A program made the translations under genes and the position numbers. This document shows positions 18,374-28,048 of a DNA stretch of 64,000 bases, in pieces. The notes beneath the pieces are model-generated. The model was not told the DNA's origin, ran no database searches, and saw only the letters and a program-made list of their open reading frames with translations. How positions within the stretch are numbered: the stretch's first letter is position 1; each line of letters starts with the position of its first letter. This DNA comes from Gammaproteobacteria bacterium. Its GTDB lineage: Bacteria; Pseudomonadota; Gammaproteobacteria; Xanthomonadales; Marinicellaceae. The DNA is taken from positions 1 through 64,000 of the forward strand of contig JAWLAO010000004.1 in the NCBI GenBank assembly GCA_041395445.1. The letters run 5' to 3'.

Positions 18374-19051
18374 TTAGAAAGTTTTTCCAAACCCGATTCC
18401 AACGACAGTTGGATCAATATCAACGTCAACTGATACTGCCCCTAAAGCTGTATCGAACGTTGCTGTAGTGTCAATTTTGATATATTTAACATCAACGTTG
18501 AAATACCAGCCATTTTTCATTTCGAAGTCAATACCAAATTGACCCGCAAGACCAAATGATGAATCAATATCTAGATTTGACGCACCCAATACAGTTTGAG
18601 CCGCATCAGTTAAATCATCATTAAAGAACAACGTATAGTTTAAACCAACACCGGCATAAGGTCTTACTTTACCTTGTGGGTTGAAATGATATTGTGCGAA
18701 CAATGTAGGTGGTAATACATTTGTATTTACAACTTCTGTACCATCTGGAACACCTAGTCCACTCAAACCAAAAGCACTAACATCATGTTGAGTACTTGGA
18801 TCAAGCAACAAATCTAATGCAAAATTATCAGTTAACATATAACCAATTGAAACACCCAAAGTTGTTGCATCGTTCACTTCAACGCCAGTACCTGCAACGT
18901 CACTACCTGCAAGGTTCAAAACACTACTGTCATCGTTTGGATTAATGTTGATAACTCTTGCATGCATAAACCAATCGCCTTTATCGGCTGCCATTGATGC
19001 ACCGGATACAACTGCCAATGCAGCTGCTAAAATTGTTTTTGACATTTTCAT
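18374..19051 (-). CDS. ompW: OmpW family outer membrane protein
   Basis: The product has about 225 residues. The start at the ATG at 19051 gives MKMSKTILAAALAVVSGASM, a signal peptide. The mature chain begins DKGDWFMHARVININPNDDS and shows OmpW landmarks: GVSIGYMLTDNFALDLL, PTLFAQYHF, RPYAGVGLNYT, a final VGIGFGKTF ending in Phe. OmpW forms an eight-stranded barrel that passes small hydrophobic molecules. In E. coli ompW is FNR-controlled, and here an exact FNR box lies upstream. Confidence 0.93.
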   Translation of the reverse strand: MKMSKTILAAALAVVSGASMAADKGDWFMHARVININPNDDSSVLNLAGSDVAGTGVEVNDATTLGVSIGYMLTDNFALDLLLDPSTQHDVSAFGLSGLGVPDGTEVVNTNVLPPTLFAQYHFNPQGKVRPYAGVGLNYTLFFNDDLTDAAQTVLGASNLDIDSSFGLAGQFGIDFEMKNGWYFNVDVKYIKIDTTATFDTALGAVSVDVDIDPTVVGIGFGKTF

Positions 19052-19087
19052 AATTATTCTCACTCAAGTTAAGTTATTGATGCGAGA

Positions 19088-19129
19088 ATTATACTGATTT
19101 GCAATTTAATTATTATTGATAACTATCAA
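19088..19129 (-). promoter_or_regulatory. FNR-dependent promoter of ompW
   Basis: TTGATAACTATCAA at 19116-19129 matches the FNR consensus exactly. TATAAT lies at 19093-19088 on the minus strand, 29.5 bp from the box centre, identical to the ccoN promoter. The predicted start of transcription is near 19081. Confidence 0.85.
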
Positions 19130-19174
19130 GATTTTATTCAGATTATAGATTTCCTCAGACTGAAAAAGATTATG

Positions 19175-20056
19175 TTACATTGATATTTGAAGCACAAAAA
19201 GCACTCCAGTAATTGTAATCACAACCCCAATCACTTTTCTGAAATTGAGATGTTCTTTTAGAAATATCCAAGAAAGAAGCAATATAAATACTGACGCTGT
19301 TTCATTTAGAATTGAGGCAACTGAAGCACTGGTGTATTTGTATCCTGCCACCCAAATCATCATTGAAACATATTGTCCTAAAAACGTTCCCAGTATGAGC
19401 CACATACCTCCTTTGGCCTTTAGAATATGTGAAACTGTCAATGGTTGTCTTAATGCCAATCCATACAACACCATAGCAATCATTCCCCCGAAGGATCGAA
19501 TTAGTATAATCCAAAAAAATGGCAATTCTGTACTAACCGGTTTAATTATTACTATACCAAGCGCTGTAAAAAAGACAGCAAGTGTTGCAAATACAAACCC
19601 ACGAATTGGAGGATGCTCAATTGTTAGAGATTTTTTCCTGTATCCTACTAAAACAACTCCTGCCAACACCAGTAACATTCCAAAATACTGCCAGTTATTC
19701 AGACTTTCTGCCAACAAGAGCATTGATAAGCTGACGACAAACGGACTATACAAACTCCCTGTAATTCCGGTTAAGCTTGCACCAATTAACTGCAATGCTC
19801 TCAGATAAAATAAATCTGCCAGCATAATGCCAATGATTCCGCTTATTAGTATCACTCCAAACTGATATGATGACATTTGTGGAACTTCCCAACTGTCAAA
19901 AATTAACACTGTTGGAATCATAAGCATGAAGACAAATACCGACTTAAACAGATTCATTTCATAAGCGTTAAAATGATCACCTGCTTTTTTATATAAGATT
20001 ACAGCAATTGCCCAAATGAAGGCGCACAGAAGCGATAGAGTTTCACCTATTCCCAT
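19175..20056 (-). CDS. EamA family (DMT) transporter
   Basis: The 293-residue protein has ten predicted helices in two repeated halves, each an EamA domain (first from GETLSLLCAFIWAIAVILYK, second from GFVFATLAVFFTALGIVIIK). Members export amino acids or other metabolites; the substrate cannot be told from sequence. Its start lies three bases after the oxyR stop on the same strand, so the two genes are co-transcribed. Confidence 0.9.
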   Translation of the reverse strand: MGIGETLSLLCAFIWAIAVILYKKAGDHFNAYEMNLFKSVFVFMLMIPTVLIFDSWEVPQMSSYQFGVILISGIIGIMLADLFYLRALQLIGASLTGITGSLYSPFVVSLSMLLLAESLNNWQYFGMLLVLAGVVLVGYRKKSLTIEHPPIRGFVFATLAVFFTALGIVIIKPVSTELPFFWIILIRSFGGMIAMVLYGLALRQPLTVSHILKAKGGMWLILGTFLGQYVSMMIWVAGYKYTSASVASILNETASVFILLLSWIFLKEHLNFRKVIGVVITITGVLFVLQISM

Positions 20057-20059
20057 CGA

Positions 20060-20938
20060 TTATTTATGTCCTTTAATAAAGTTCCCTAACAGTTCAAACT
20101 CTTTCGTCTGAGAACTCCCTTTTCTCCAAACCAAACCGATTTCTCTGTAACTATTTGTATATTTCTTTAGCTCTAATGGTTGTTGTTTTATTAAGTTCGA
20201 ATCTAAAGACATTTCAGGTAAGAATGTGATTCCAACATCACTTTTAACCATCTCAATTAAAGTCAGCATGCTACTTGCTGAGTATTTACTGATTTGCTCA
20301 GAGTTCTTTAATTTACACGCACTCAAAGTATGTTCTCTTAAACAGTGTCCATCTTCCAATAGAATAACACTTTCATCTGATGGTTCTGACATGTTTTTTT
20401 TAACCCACTTACTTCCTTGTCTATGGGCTAAATAAAATGACTCTTTAAATAAAGTTAATGTTTCGGTATTTTTTAATGAGTAAGGCAATGCAATTAAGAT
20501 CACATCCAACTCTCCTTTCATTAACTTGTCATAGAGTTTTAAAGTCATACCTTCATACAAGTATAACTCTAAGTCCAGGTATTTTTTTTGTAGTTCAAAC
20601 ATGAACTTCGGCAACAAAAATGGCGCAATTGTAGGAATAATTCCAAGTGATAGCTTTCCTGACAGAGGCTTGTCATTCCCCTGAGAAATATCTAGTAGGT
20701 GTGATAATTCACGAATAATTAATTTTGCCTGAGTATATACTTCTTTTCCCAAAGAGGTGATTGTGACAGACTTGTTTGTCCGATCAACAAGTTGTCCATT
20801 GATTACACTCTCAAGCTCTTTTATAGCTACAGAAAATGCCGACTGAGAAACAAAACAGCTTTCCGCCGCTTTACCAAAGTGGTTATTTTCTACTAAAGCA
20901 ATGTAGTATCGCAATTGTTTTACTGTTGGGAAATTCAT
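20060..20938 (-). CDS. oxyR: LysR-type peroxide sensor OxyR
   Basis: The product has 292 residues. An N-terminal LysR helix-turn-helix (NHFGKAAESCFVSQSAFSVA) precedes a substrate-like domain with GHCLREHTLSAC, whose cysteines fall at 199 and 208, the same numbers as the disulfide pair of E. coli OxyR. Oxidation by hydrogen peroxide should switch it to activation of antioxidant genes. It is followed by the EamA transporter gene in one operon; no catalase or ahp gene is adjacent. Confidence 0.92.
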   Translation of the reverse strand: MNFPTVKQLRYYIALVENNHFGKAAESCFVSQSAFSVAIKELESVINGQLVDRTNKSVTITSLGKEVYTQAKLIIRELSHLLDISQGNDKPLSGKLSLGIIPTIAPFLLPKFMFELQKKYLDLELYLYEGMTLKLYDKLMKGELDVILIALPYSLKNTETLTLFKESFYLAHRQGSKWVKKNMSEPSDESVILLEDGHCLREHTLSACKLKNSEQISKYSASSMLTLIEMVKSDVGITFLPEMSLDSNLIKQQPLELKKYTNSYREIGLVWRKGSSQTKEFELLGNFIKGHK

Positions 20939-21012
20939 CGAATTAATAAATTGATTTATCTATAACGATTTGGATTCTAACTTAAAGATAAATTAGCTGA
21001 TAGCTTTATCCC

Positions 21013-21046
21013 AAAAAAAATGCAAATCCGAAGATTTGCATTTTTT
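21013..21046. terminator. Terminator downstream of the Ig-like lipoprotein gene
   Basis: AAAAAATGCAAATC-CGAA-GATTTGCATTTTTT, a perfect stem with T-runs on both strands. It ends the pil transcript. Confidence 0.9.
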
Positions 21047-21064
21047 ACTAGAAAATAACTTTTC

Positions 21065-24034
21065 TTATGGAGTTGTACACTCAACAACAACTCCGGTCAC
21101 ATGGCTTCCAGAAATTACTCCTGTTTGAGAAGCTGTAACTGCACATGTTTGTCCAGGAGGTTGTGTTTTTACAGTAACAGCATAAATTGATCCATCATCC
21201 TGAAGTGAAAATTGGAATGAACCATTTGCTGTCATTGTAACATCATCAGCATTGTTGTTTTGAAGAACCAAAGGACCCGGAGCAGTCAATCCTGTAACAA
21301 GTCCACTTACTTGATATTGATCAGATGTCCCCACTCCATCACATTCGCCTGGAGGTGGTTGCGGACTAGCTGTACTTCCAAGGAAGCAAGAGTCTCCACC
21401 AGAGAAGTGAACATCTACTGATGGATTACCTGATGCCGTCGCAAATGTACAAGTTCCGCTAAGACCACCACCTGGTGCATCAAGAGCAACAAACACATCA
21501 ACAAAACTGTTACCATTACTATTAGTCAGAGAAGGTCCTGAATTGATAGACAAACTCCCTCCATCTACAGAGTCACAACTTCCTGAAATCGGCGCGCCTT
21601 GTATCGGATTACCGGAACCATCATACAAAGAAAGTGTTATTGTTATTATTCCTCTTCCCAAGAAAGAAGAAGGATTCGCATTGAGTACACCATTTTCAGG
21701 TGCAAGAACATCCATACAATTTTCAGTATTTGATGTTTCGGTATCGCAGGTGATTCCTGCAGCATTGAAGTTGAATCCTGGAGAGCCCGAGCCAGGTACG
21801 ACACCGGTAGTAGTAGCAATACCATAAGCACAGCCATCCATTCCTGTTGCACTATCCATAATCCCAGCTGTTGAAATACCATCAATTGAACCCTGCCCAT
21901 TTGAGCCAACATAATTAAATGCCACAAACCTACCTGGCAATGGGTTTCTTGCTGAGTCCATAAGACAAACATTAAATGCAACACTTGTATTTGCAGGAAT
22001 AACACTTGGTGAAACGACCATTGTACTCGATTGACCATTAAACCCTTCAACACCAGGGAATGCCATTACCTCAACATCAGTGACAGATTTGAAAACTCCA
22101 TTTGTTGTGTTTTGTCTCCCCTGTCCTTTGACAGAAACAATTGCTATTCTACCTAATTGTGATACAGGATAATTCAAGCGAGTCGTTGCTACTCCCATTT
22201 CATTCATAACAGCTGTTGCTGTAATATTTCCATCCACAGCTCTACCAACTGCATAAGGTAGAATTCCAAAGTCGTTATTTATCGTTCCGGTTTCATCATT
22301 TCTATTGAATTTTTCGACCGTAGTTAAACTGGTTTCGGAGTTAACTGTCGCTACTCTCAAAGCACTTTCTAAATCTTCATTTCCAAGTGATTCTTCACCA
22401 AATACCATCAAAGTATCATTCGGTTGGACACCACCTGCAGCTGTTATAAACGCAGCACTTAATGACGTGAAAGTCGTACCACCTTCCTGAGGATTACCAT
22501 CTCCTGCAGAATGTACGAATGTACCAGCACCACCTTCAGGATATCCTACAATCGGGCTATTTATCATGTTAAATTCAAGAGTTTGTGGCAGTGCAGGGTT
22601 ACCTGCTTTATCTGTACCGATCGCACTCACAACGTAACTGTATGTACCATCTTGAAAATTGTACTCTAAATCTGCGCCTGACCCTGTAGTATCACCATTA
22701 ACGGTTATTGCATCAATCGCAGGACTTGTTAGTTCTAACGCCCAGAGCACACCATCACTAATAGTGTAAGTTGTATTTGCACTTAAAGGATCTTGGATGC
22801 CGTTATCGACATTATTATCTGCTTTATCGACCGTTGCTGTTAAGGTAACAGTGTTAGAGTCTGTTCCACTAAGGATAAGAGTATTCACAACACCATTGAC
22901 CGTAGGAACTCTTATAGTTGTTCCTTCGACAACATTGCCATTAACATTTGTGCCAGATAGTTTTTCTCCACTGTTTGGAGCATCTGTTACTATTGACAGT
23001 CTCACATTATTAACCTGTGGATCAGGAACAGGAACGCCACTACTGGTAACTAATGCAATAACATCCTGGCTCGTGTTTCCCCCAGAACCATTCACGTACA
23101 ATGGACCTCCACTGTTTAATGTTAAATCTGTAGGGCGACCAACTGGACCACCAACCACATCAATTGTAAAAGAAGTAGAGTGTTCAATCTCTGTTCCAGC
23201 TTCGACAGCTGTTATCGTGACTAATGCAGAACCCGGAATATCTCCTGCCCACAAGAATAAATTACCATGGCCGGCATTCATATTCACCGGACCTTGTCCC
23301 ATCAAAACGAAGAACTCATTCACATCTTCAGTTTCAGGATCATCTAAAGTCGAGAAAGCTAATGAACTCACAGGGTTAACTGAAACATTGACAGTTGAAG
23401 GATCACCCAAAGGATTTGTGAAGTTTCCTAATGGGTCTTTAAATTGAATGTCAACTTCCATGACAAATGGAGTGCCACTAAAATAAGCAATATTTTGACT
23501 ATTAACAGGCAACTCTGTTCTCGGCATAACAGCGCTCAGTTGATCAAATGGCGCTGGACCTTCTGTAATCGAATAATTTATTGAGCCAGGATAAGCTCTG
23601 TTTGAGGTTGTTGCTGAAGCTGTTAATGTCACATTTCCTGAAGCCCCGCCACTGTGGATATAAAAAGTAGCCATTCCACCAGATGTTGTTGTATTGTGTG
23701 ATGAGTTAACAGTCCCAAAATCGTTTGGTACTGAAATATAAGCCACATTCACGTTGCTGGTTGTTAAATTTACAGTTGTCCCATCAGGAGCAACTCCTCC
23801 ATTGTTAAATGCAACTCTCACATTTAATTGAGTCACAAATGGGGAACCAATAAATGCAGGATAATTAAGGGTATTTGCCGGCAAACTAGTCTCAACAGGC
23901 GTCAGTGTAATTGCAAAACCATTAGGAGGATTAGTGGTAGGTGTTGGGCCAACAGCTCCATCACCACCTCCGCCACAAGATGTTAATGTTGTTACAATTG
24001 CAATCAGCAAAAATGTATATATTGTTCTTTTCAT
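21065..24034 (-). CDS. Large Ig-like repeat lipoprotein linked to the pil operon
   Basis: The product has about 989 residues from the ATG at 24034 (AGG eleven bases upstream). It starts with MKRTIYTFLLIAIVTTLTSC followed by GGGGDGAVGPTPTTNPP, a lipoprotein signal and linker. Tandem beta-rich Ig-like modules of roughly 110-130 residues follow; the first two share a pattern LPxNxxNxxxFxGxPFV. Later modules resemble invasin-type Big domains (ANTSVAFNVCLMDSARNPLPG, LSLYDGSGNPIQGAPISG). The C-terminal part contains paired cysteines. It begins 36 bases after pilQ on the same strand and is probably in its transcript, hinting at a pilus-linked surface role (inference). Confidence 0.8.
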   Translation of the reverse strand: MKRTIYTFLLIAIVTTLTSCGGGGDGAVGPTPTTNPPNGFAITLTPVETSLPANTLNYPAFIGSPFVTQLNVRVAFNNGGVAPDGTTVNLTTSNVNVAYISVPNDFGTVNSSHNTTTSGGMATFYIHSGGASGNVTLTASATTSNRAYPGSINYSITEGPAPFDQLSAVMPRTELPVNSQNIAYFSGTPFVMEVDIQFKDPLGNFTNPLGDPSTVNVSVNPVSSLAFSTLDDPETEDVNEFFVLMGQGPVNMNAGHGNLFLWAGDIPGSALVTITAVEAGTEIEHSTSFTIDVVGGPVGRPTDLTLNSGGPLYVNGSGGNTSQDVIALVTSSGVPVPDPQVNNVRLSIVTDAPNSGEKLSGTNVNGNVVEGTTIRVPTVNGVVNTLILSGTDSNTVTLTATVDKADNNVDNGIQDPLSANTTYTISDGVLWALELTSPAIDAITVNGDTTGSGADLEYNFQDGTYSYVVSAIGTDKAGNPALPQTLEFNMINSPIVGYPEGGAGTFVHSAGDGNPQEGGTTFTSLSAAFITAAGGVQPNDTLMVFGEESLGNEDLESALRVATVNSETSLTTVEKFNRNDETGTINNDFGILPYAVGRAVDGNITATAVMNEMGVATTRLNYPVSQLGRIAIVSVKGQGRQNTTNGVFKSVTDVEVMAFPGVEGFNGQSSTMVVSPSVIPANTSVAFNVCLMDSARNPLPGRFVAFNYVGSNGQGSIDGISTAGIMDSATGMDGCAYGIATTTGVVPGSGSPGFNFNAAGITCDTETSNTENCMDVLAPENGVLNANPSSFLGRGIITITLSLYDGSGNPIQGAPISGSCDSVDGGSLSINSGPSLTNSNGNSFVDVFVALDAPGGGLSGTCTFATASGNPSVDVHFSGGDSCFLGSTASPQPPPGECDGVGTSDQYQVSGLVTGLTAPGPLVLQNNNADDVTMTANGSFQFSLQDDGSIYAVTVKTQPPGQTCAVTASQTGVISGSHVTGVVVECTTP

Positions 24035-24070
24035 CGTATGAATACCTGTAAAATTATTATTTAACACTTG

Positions 24071-26227
24071 TTATAAACTCTCTTTAATAATTGTTGGTGT
24101 GATAAATACCAACAACTCGGCTTTATCGTTAGTTACTGATTTATTTCTAAATAACGCTCCCAATCCCGGAATATTTCCCAGAACCGGAACTTTTGATTTG
24201 TCTGTTCTTTTTACGTGCTCATAAACACCACCCAGAACAATGGTTTGACCACTGCCAACCAAAACTCTGGTTTCCATCTCTCTGGTATCAATTGACGGAA
24301 CACCATTGAACAATTCACCAATTGTGTTTTTAGTAATTCTCAAACTCAAATCCACTCTGTCATCCGGTGTAATTAATGGAGTTACACTCAACTCCATCAC
24401 TGCTTCTTTGAAGCTAATCGTCGGAACGCCTGTAGGAGATGCCGCAGTTTCTTCATAAGGAATCTGAACACCTTGCTTAATGAATGCTTCTTTTTGGTTT
24501 GTTGTGACGACTCTTGGTGTCGAAATCACCTCACCTCGACCTTCCGTTTGTAATGCAGATAACTCCAAGTCTAATAAATAATCAGCTGCCAAGATACTAA
24601 ACGCCCATTTAGATGCATTTCCTGCAACAGCCGGTAAATTGACATTCAAGCGATCACCCAAACCAGGTGTTGTCGGCGTGAAATTAGGAAGTCCTGAGCC
24701 ACTTGGGTTATTCAATCTATTCGCTATTGCAACAGAGTTTAAATCATCAAGTGCTTCAAGCGAACCTCCAGTACTGAGAATATTTCCATGTCTATCTTGC
24801 TTAGAGCCGGTAACTCCGAATTTAACACCCAGTTCATCACCAAATTTATCAGATGCAATCACAATTCTCGATTCAATCTGAACCTGTCTCACTGCCACAT
24901 CCAATGATTGGATCAACTCTTCAATTACCACCAATTTAGATGGAACATCGGTAATCAATAGTGTATTTGTCCTTTCATCAAATGAAACCGAACCTCTTGA
25001 TGACAACATACCTCTAGTACCGTTCGCAGAATTAGCTGACCCGCCACCTGTGTTAATATTTTTGCTATTACCCATTAATAAAGTTGCAAACTCTTCTGCT
25101 CTAGCATAGTTTATCTGTATCATAATGGTTTTTAGAGGTTCTGACTCCTCTTTTTCTTTCAATGCATTGAGCGCTTCTTGTTCTCTGTCAGCAATATCTT
25201 TTGCAGGAGCCACCCAAACCACATTGCCATCCTGACGTTTATCCAATTTCTTGATATTTAACACTACATCCAGAGCCTGATCCCAGGGAACTTCGTTAAG
25301 CCTTAATGTCACGTTACCATCAACGGCATCAGAAACCACAATATTAAACTGTGAAGCATCAGCAATCATACTCAGCACAGAACGCACAGGCACATCTTGG
25401 AAATTAAAGTTCACTTTATGCCCTGTATATTCTTTTTCTTTATCCAACCCTTGTGCGGCAGTTTCAATATCATCTTTATTTTCCATCACCTCAACAACAT
25501 ATTGGTTACCAGTTTGGTATGCCATATGTCTGTAGTTACCGGAGGCGATGATATCAACTTTCACATCACCTGCGCTCGAACGAACATCTACAAAAGAAAC
25601 CGGTGTTGCAAAATCCATTACATCTAATTTGTGATCATTGGCTTCTGGAAGCTCCGTTGATTTAATTTCAAGTTTAATTTGTTCTGCGGTTTCCCTCAAA
25701 TTTACCAACGCACCCGGTTTGTTAAATGTTATAACAACCTTACCCTGTCCTTCCTTCCCACGTCTGAAATCAACATTTTCAATGGCATACTTAGATTCCA
25801 TCTCATTCATTGTTTTTGCAATGTTAGCACCACTTGCTATTTTAACAACCAACTCATTCCCATTGACCTCTAACTCATGATGTGCAGGGCTATACAAGTC
25901 AATAACTGCTCTGGTTTTGGTACTCGCTGAAACAATACGCAAACTTTTGGTATTTCCTTTTGATACCGGAAGCAATTTCACACCTGAATTATTGTAAACT
26001 CCTTCCATATCAAAAGCTAAACGAGCCGGACGAGCCGTCATAAACACTTCCGGTTTAGCTATTTCACCGTCGAACCTCAATCGAAATTCAACAGACCCAT
26101 CAAGGTTGCTGCTGTGTTCAACCGATTCAAGATTTGATTGGGCAAACCCTGAAAATGATACAATCATAAGCATCAATGCAAATATTGCATTGAATCGCTT
26201 TTGGTGTTTACAAGCATTTGACTTCAT
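24071..26227 (-). CDS. pilQ: Type IV pilus secretin PilQ
   Basis: The product has 718 residues from the ATG at 26227, which has AAGGG nine bases upstream and gives a good signal peptide (MKSNACKHQKRFNAIFALML...). An ATG at 26293 overlapping the pilP stop would add 22 residues. Two AMIN domains (residues about 35-240), a secretin N0 domain (VNFNFQDVPVRSVLSMIAD), an N1 domain, and the C-terminal secretin pore (VPILGDIPGLG-like VPVLGNIPGLGALFRNK) follow. PilQ forms the outer membrane channel for the pilus fibre. Confidence 0.97.
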   Translation of the reverse strand: MKSNACKHQKRFNAIFALMLMIVSFSGFAQSNLESVEHSSNLDGSVEFRLRFDGEIAKPEVFMTARPARLAFDMEGVYNNSGVKLLPVSKGNTKSLRIVSASTKTRAVIDLYSPAHHELEVNGNELVVKIASGANIAKTMNEMESKYAIENVDFRRGKEGQGKVVITFNKPGALVNLRETAEQIKLEIKSTELPEANDHKLDVMDFATPVSFVDVRSSAGDVKVDIIASGNYRHMAYQTGNQYVVEVMENKDDIETAAQGLDKEKEYTGHKVNFNFQDVPVRSVLSMIADASQFNIVVSDAVDGNVTLRLNEVPWDQALDVVLNIKKLDKRQDGNVVWVAPAKDIADREQEALNALKEKEESEPLKTIMIQINYARAEEFATLLMGNSKNINTGGGSANSANGTRGMLSSRGSVSFDERTNTLLITDVPSKLVVIEELIQSLDVAVRQVQIESRIVIASDKFGDELGVKFGVTGSKQDRHGNILSTGGSLEALDDLNSVAIANRLNNPSGSGLPNFTPTTPGLGDRLNVNLPAVAGNASKWAFSILAADYLLDLELSALQTEGRGEVISTPRVVTTNQKEAFIKQGVQIPYEETAASPTGVPTISFKEAVMELSVTPLITPDDRVDLSLRITKNTIGELFNGVPSIDTREMETRVLVGSGQTIVLGGVYEHVKRTDKSKVPVLGNIPGLGALFRNKSVTNDKAELLVFITPTIIKESL

Positions 26228-26289
26228 ATTCACAAACCCTTTTTTTACAATCTCAATTTCAGTTTCTTTGTTTTTTAATATTAAAGTTT

Positions 26290-26826
26290 TCATTCTTCTT
26301 CTCGCAGAGCTATGCTGGCTTCTCTCTTAATCCAGCCTCCCAAGCCGTCAGGTATCCATTCCGATACATCAATTTGGTCTTCATTAATCATAACGATTTC
26401 ACCGTAATTTTGTCCCATATACTGTCCCATGGAAACTCGATGAATCACTCCTTCGGGATCTTCTATCAATCCCCAGTAACTGCCTTCTTGGCTATAGGTA
26501 CCTACCATATATAAGCTGTCGAGAGGGAAGTTTTCCAGCAATTCTTTTCTTCTGGACAAATCAGGACCTTCGCCTTCAACGAATTTATTTTCTTCTGTAT
26601 TGTGTTCTTCCAGAATCTCCAAGTCATTAGAAAAAGGATCTCTTAATTCTTGTGCTTCATAGACAAAAATCTCAGGGGAATTAATTTCGGGAAGCGGATC
26701 AATTGGTCTTGGCGGGGCTTTTTTAGCTTCTTCAAAATACTTATCCAAATCATTCATACTGTTGTTACAAGATGCCAAAATGGAAACCAAGAACATTATC
26801 AATGAAATTTTTACCATGCTCTTCAT
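26290..26826 (-). CDS. pilP: Type IV pilus assembly lipoprotein PilP
   Basis: The product has 178 residues with lipobox FLVSILASC at the N-terminus, a proline-rich linker (APPRPIDPLPEI), and the HR-type beta fold with RDPFSND and DSLYMVGTYSQEGSYWGLIE. It links PilN/PilO in the inner membrane to PilQ. It overlaps pilO and abuts or overlaps pilQ. Confidence 0.95.
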   Translation of the reverse strand: MKSMVKISLIMFLVSILASCNNSMNDLDKYFEEAKKAPPRPIDPLPEINSPEIFVYEAQELRDPFSNDLEILEEHNTEENKFVEGEGPDLSRRKELLENFPLDSLYMVGTYSQEGSYWGLIEDPEGVIHRVSMGQYMGQNYGEIVMINEDQIDVSEWIPDGLGGWIKREASIALREEE

Positions 26827-27470
26827 CTCTTAGCTCCTTTGACAGTTGCTTTCACTGCATCCATTGCAGCTTGTTCTTCTGAGTCCAGGTATCTGTATGT
26901 TCTTGCTGTTCCCTCAAGCAATAACAACCCGCTTTCTCCATTCGCCAGTGGCTTTAAAGAAATATCATGCATGGTAAGAATCACAACTCGAGGTAATGAA
27001 GCAACACCGCTCACAAAACTTCCAAACTGATGATATTTACCAACCATTCTCAAGGAAATCGGTTTTTCTGCATAAAAATCTTTTAGAATCTCAGCACCCG
27101 GTTCAAATAATTCATTATCAATTCCACTTGCTAATGCCGTTTGTGAAACATCAACAATCAAATCTGACATTTCATTTTTACTTGGCAACTGTCGCAACAT
27201 AGACTGTAAAATCACTTCCATTTCAGCGAGTTGAGCTTTATATGCAGGAAGCTGCGCCGCTCTTTGCTGCTTGATTTTATAAACATCTTTCTCTGACCTT
27301 TCGGTTGCTTGATGTTTTGCTAAATCTTCCATCTGACTTTTGATTTGTAAAAAGTACCCACCGGCACATATCACAACCATAAGAAGAACAATACTTCCTA
27401 ACTTAACCCAAGCAGGCCAACCTCCGGGATTAGAAGTATCTAAACTGTTTAACTCATCAATAAAACTCAT
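26823..27470 (-). CDS. pilO: Type IV pilus inner membrane protein PilO
   Basis: The product has 215 residues: a short cytoplasmic tail, one helix (LGSIVLLMVVICAGGYFLQI), a coiled coil (about residues 48-95) and the PilO ferredoxin-like domain (YHQFGSFVSGVASLPRVVIL). It pairs with PilN to form the alignment complex. ATGA overlaps join it to pilN and pilP. Confidence 0.95.
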   Translation of the reverse strand: MSFIDELNSLDTSNPGGWPAWVKLGSIVLLMVVICAGGYFLQIKSQMEDLAKHQATERSEKDVYKIKQQRAAQLPAYKAQLAEMEVILQSMLRQLPSKNEMSDLIVDVSQTALASGIDNELFEPGAEILKDFYAEKPISLRMVGKYHQFGSFVSGVASLPRVVILTMHDISLKPLANGESGLLLLEGTARTYRYLDSEEQAAMDAVKATVKGAKR

Positions 27471-28048
27471 TCTGACAACTCTCCTTCCTCGTTATTTTTG
27501 GTCAGAGGATTAATCAATGTAACAATTAATTTAAATTTTTGTTCGTGTGTATCATACGAATCATCTGCTTTAATGTACTCAACATTTACAGGAGTTTTGA
27601 ACCACTCTGAGGCTTCAATCTGGCGCATATAAGCAGAAACTCTCGAATGTGACTGGGCATAACCTTCCAAGTAAATCGTGTTGGAGTTTTGCTTAATATT
27701 TTCCAGAAACACGCCATTAGGAATTGTTTTCACCAACTCATCAAACAAATGAACCATTTGAGTTCTGTTTGCTTGAAGCTCTTCAATCACTTTTTTTCTG
27801 GCCAGCAAATCATCGCGTTTTTTCTCAAGACCTTCAATTTCCTTAATTTGAGCCTCAACTTTCACGATTTCATTCTTAATCCGGTTGTTCCTTTTAATTT
27901 GAAAGTCAATATTTTGAGAATAAATCCAATAAACAGCTCCTACGATTGCTAAAGCAATTGCAGCAGCAACACCAAGCATAACGTAATATTCTTTTGTTAG
28001 CTGTTGGCGTCTTTCTTCGCGCCAAGGTAATAAATTAATTTTAGCCAT
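27467..28048 (-). CDS. pilN: Type IV pilus inner membrane protein PilN
   Basis: The 193-residue protein starts MAKINLLPWREERR, the conserved PilN motif that binds PilM, followed by a membrane helix, a coiled coil (residues about 50-95) and a PilN domain (GVFLENIKQNSNTIYLEGYA). Starts one base from the pilM stop. Confidence 0.97.
   Translation of the reverse strand: MAKINLLPWREERRQQLTKEYYVMLGVAAAIALAIVGAVYWIYSQNIDFQIKRNNRIKNEIVKVEAQIKEIEGLEKKRDDLLARKKVIEELQANRTQMVHLFDELVKTIPNGVFLENIKQNSNTIYLEGYAQSHSRVSAYMRQIEASEWFKTPVNVEYIKADDSYDTHEQKFKLIVTLINPLTKNNEEGELSE

Noticed and set aside
22797..23447. 216-codon plus-strand frame inside the Ig-like lipoprotein gene
   Set aside because: The minus-strand gene has a signal sequence, ribosome site and domain pattern; the plus frame is low in charge and Thr/Pro/Ser-rich as expected for antisense.
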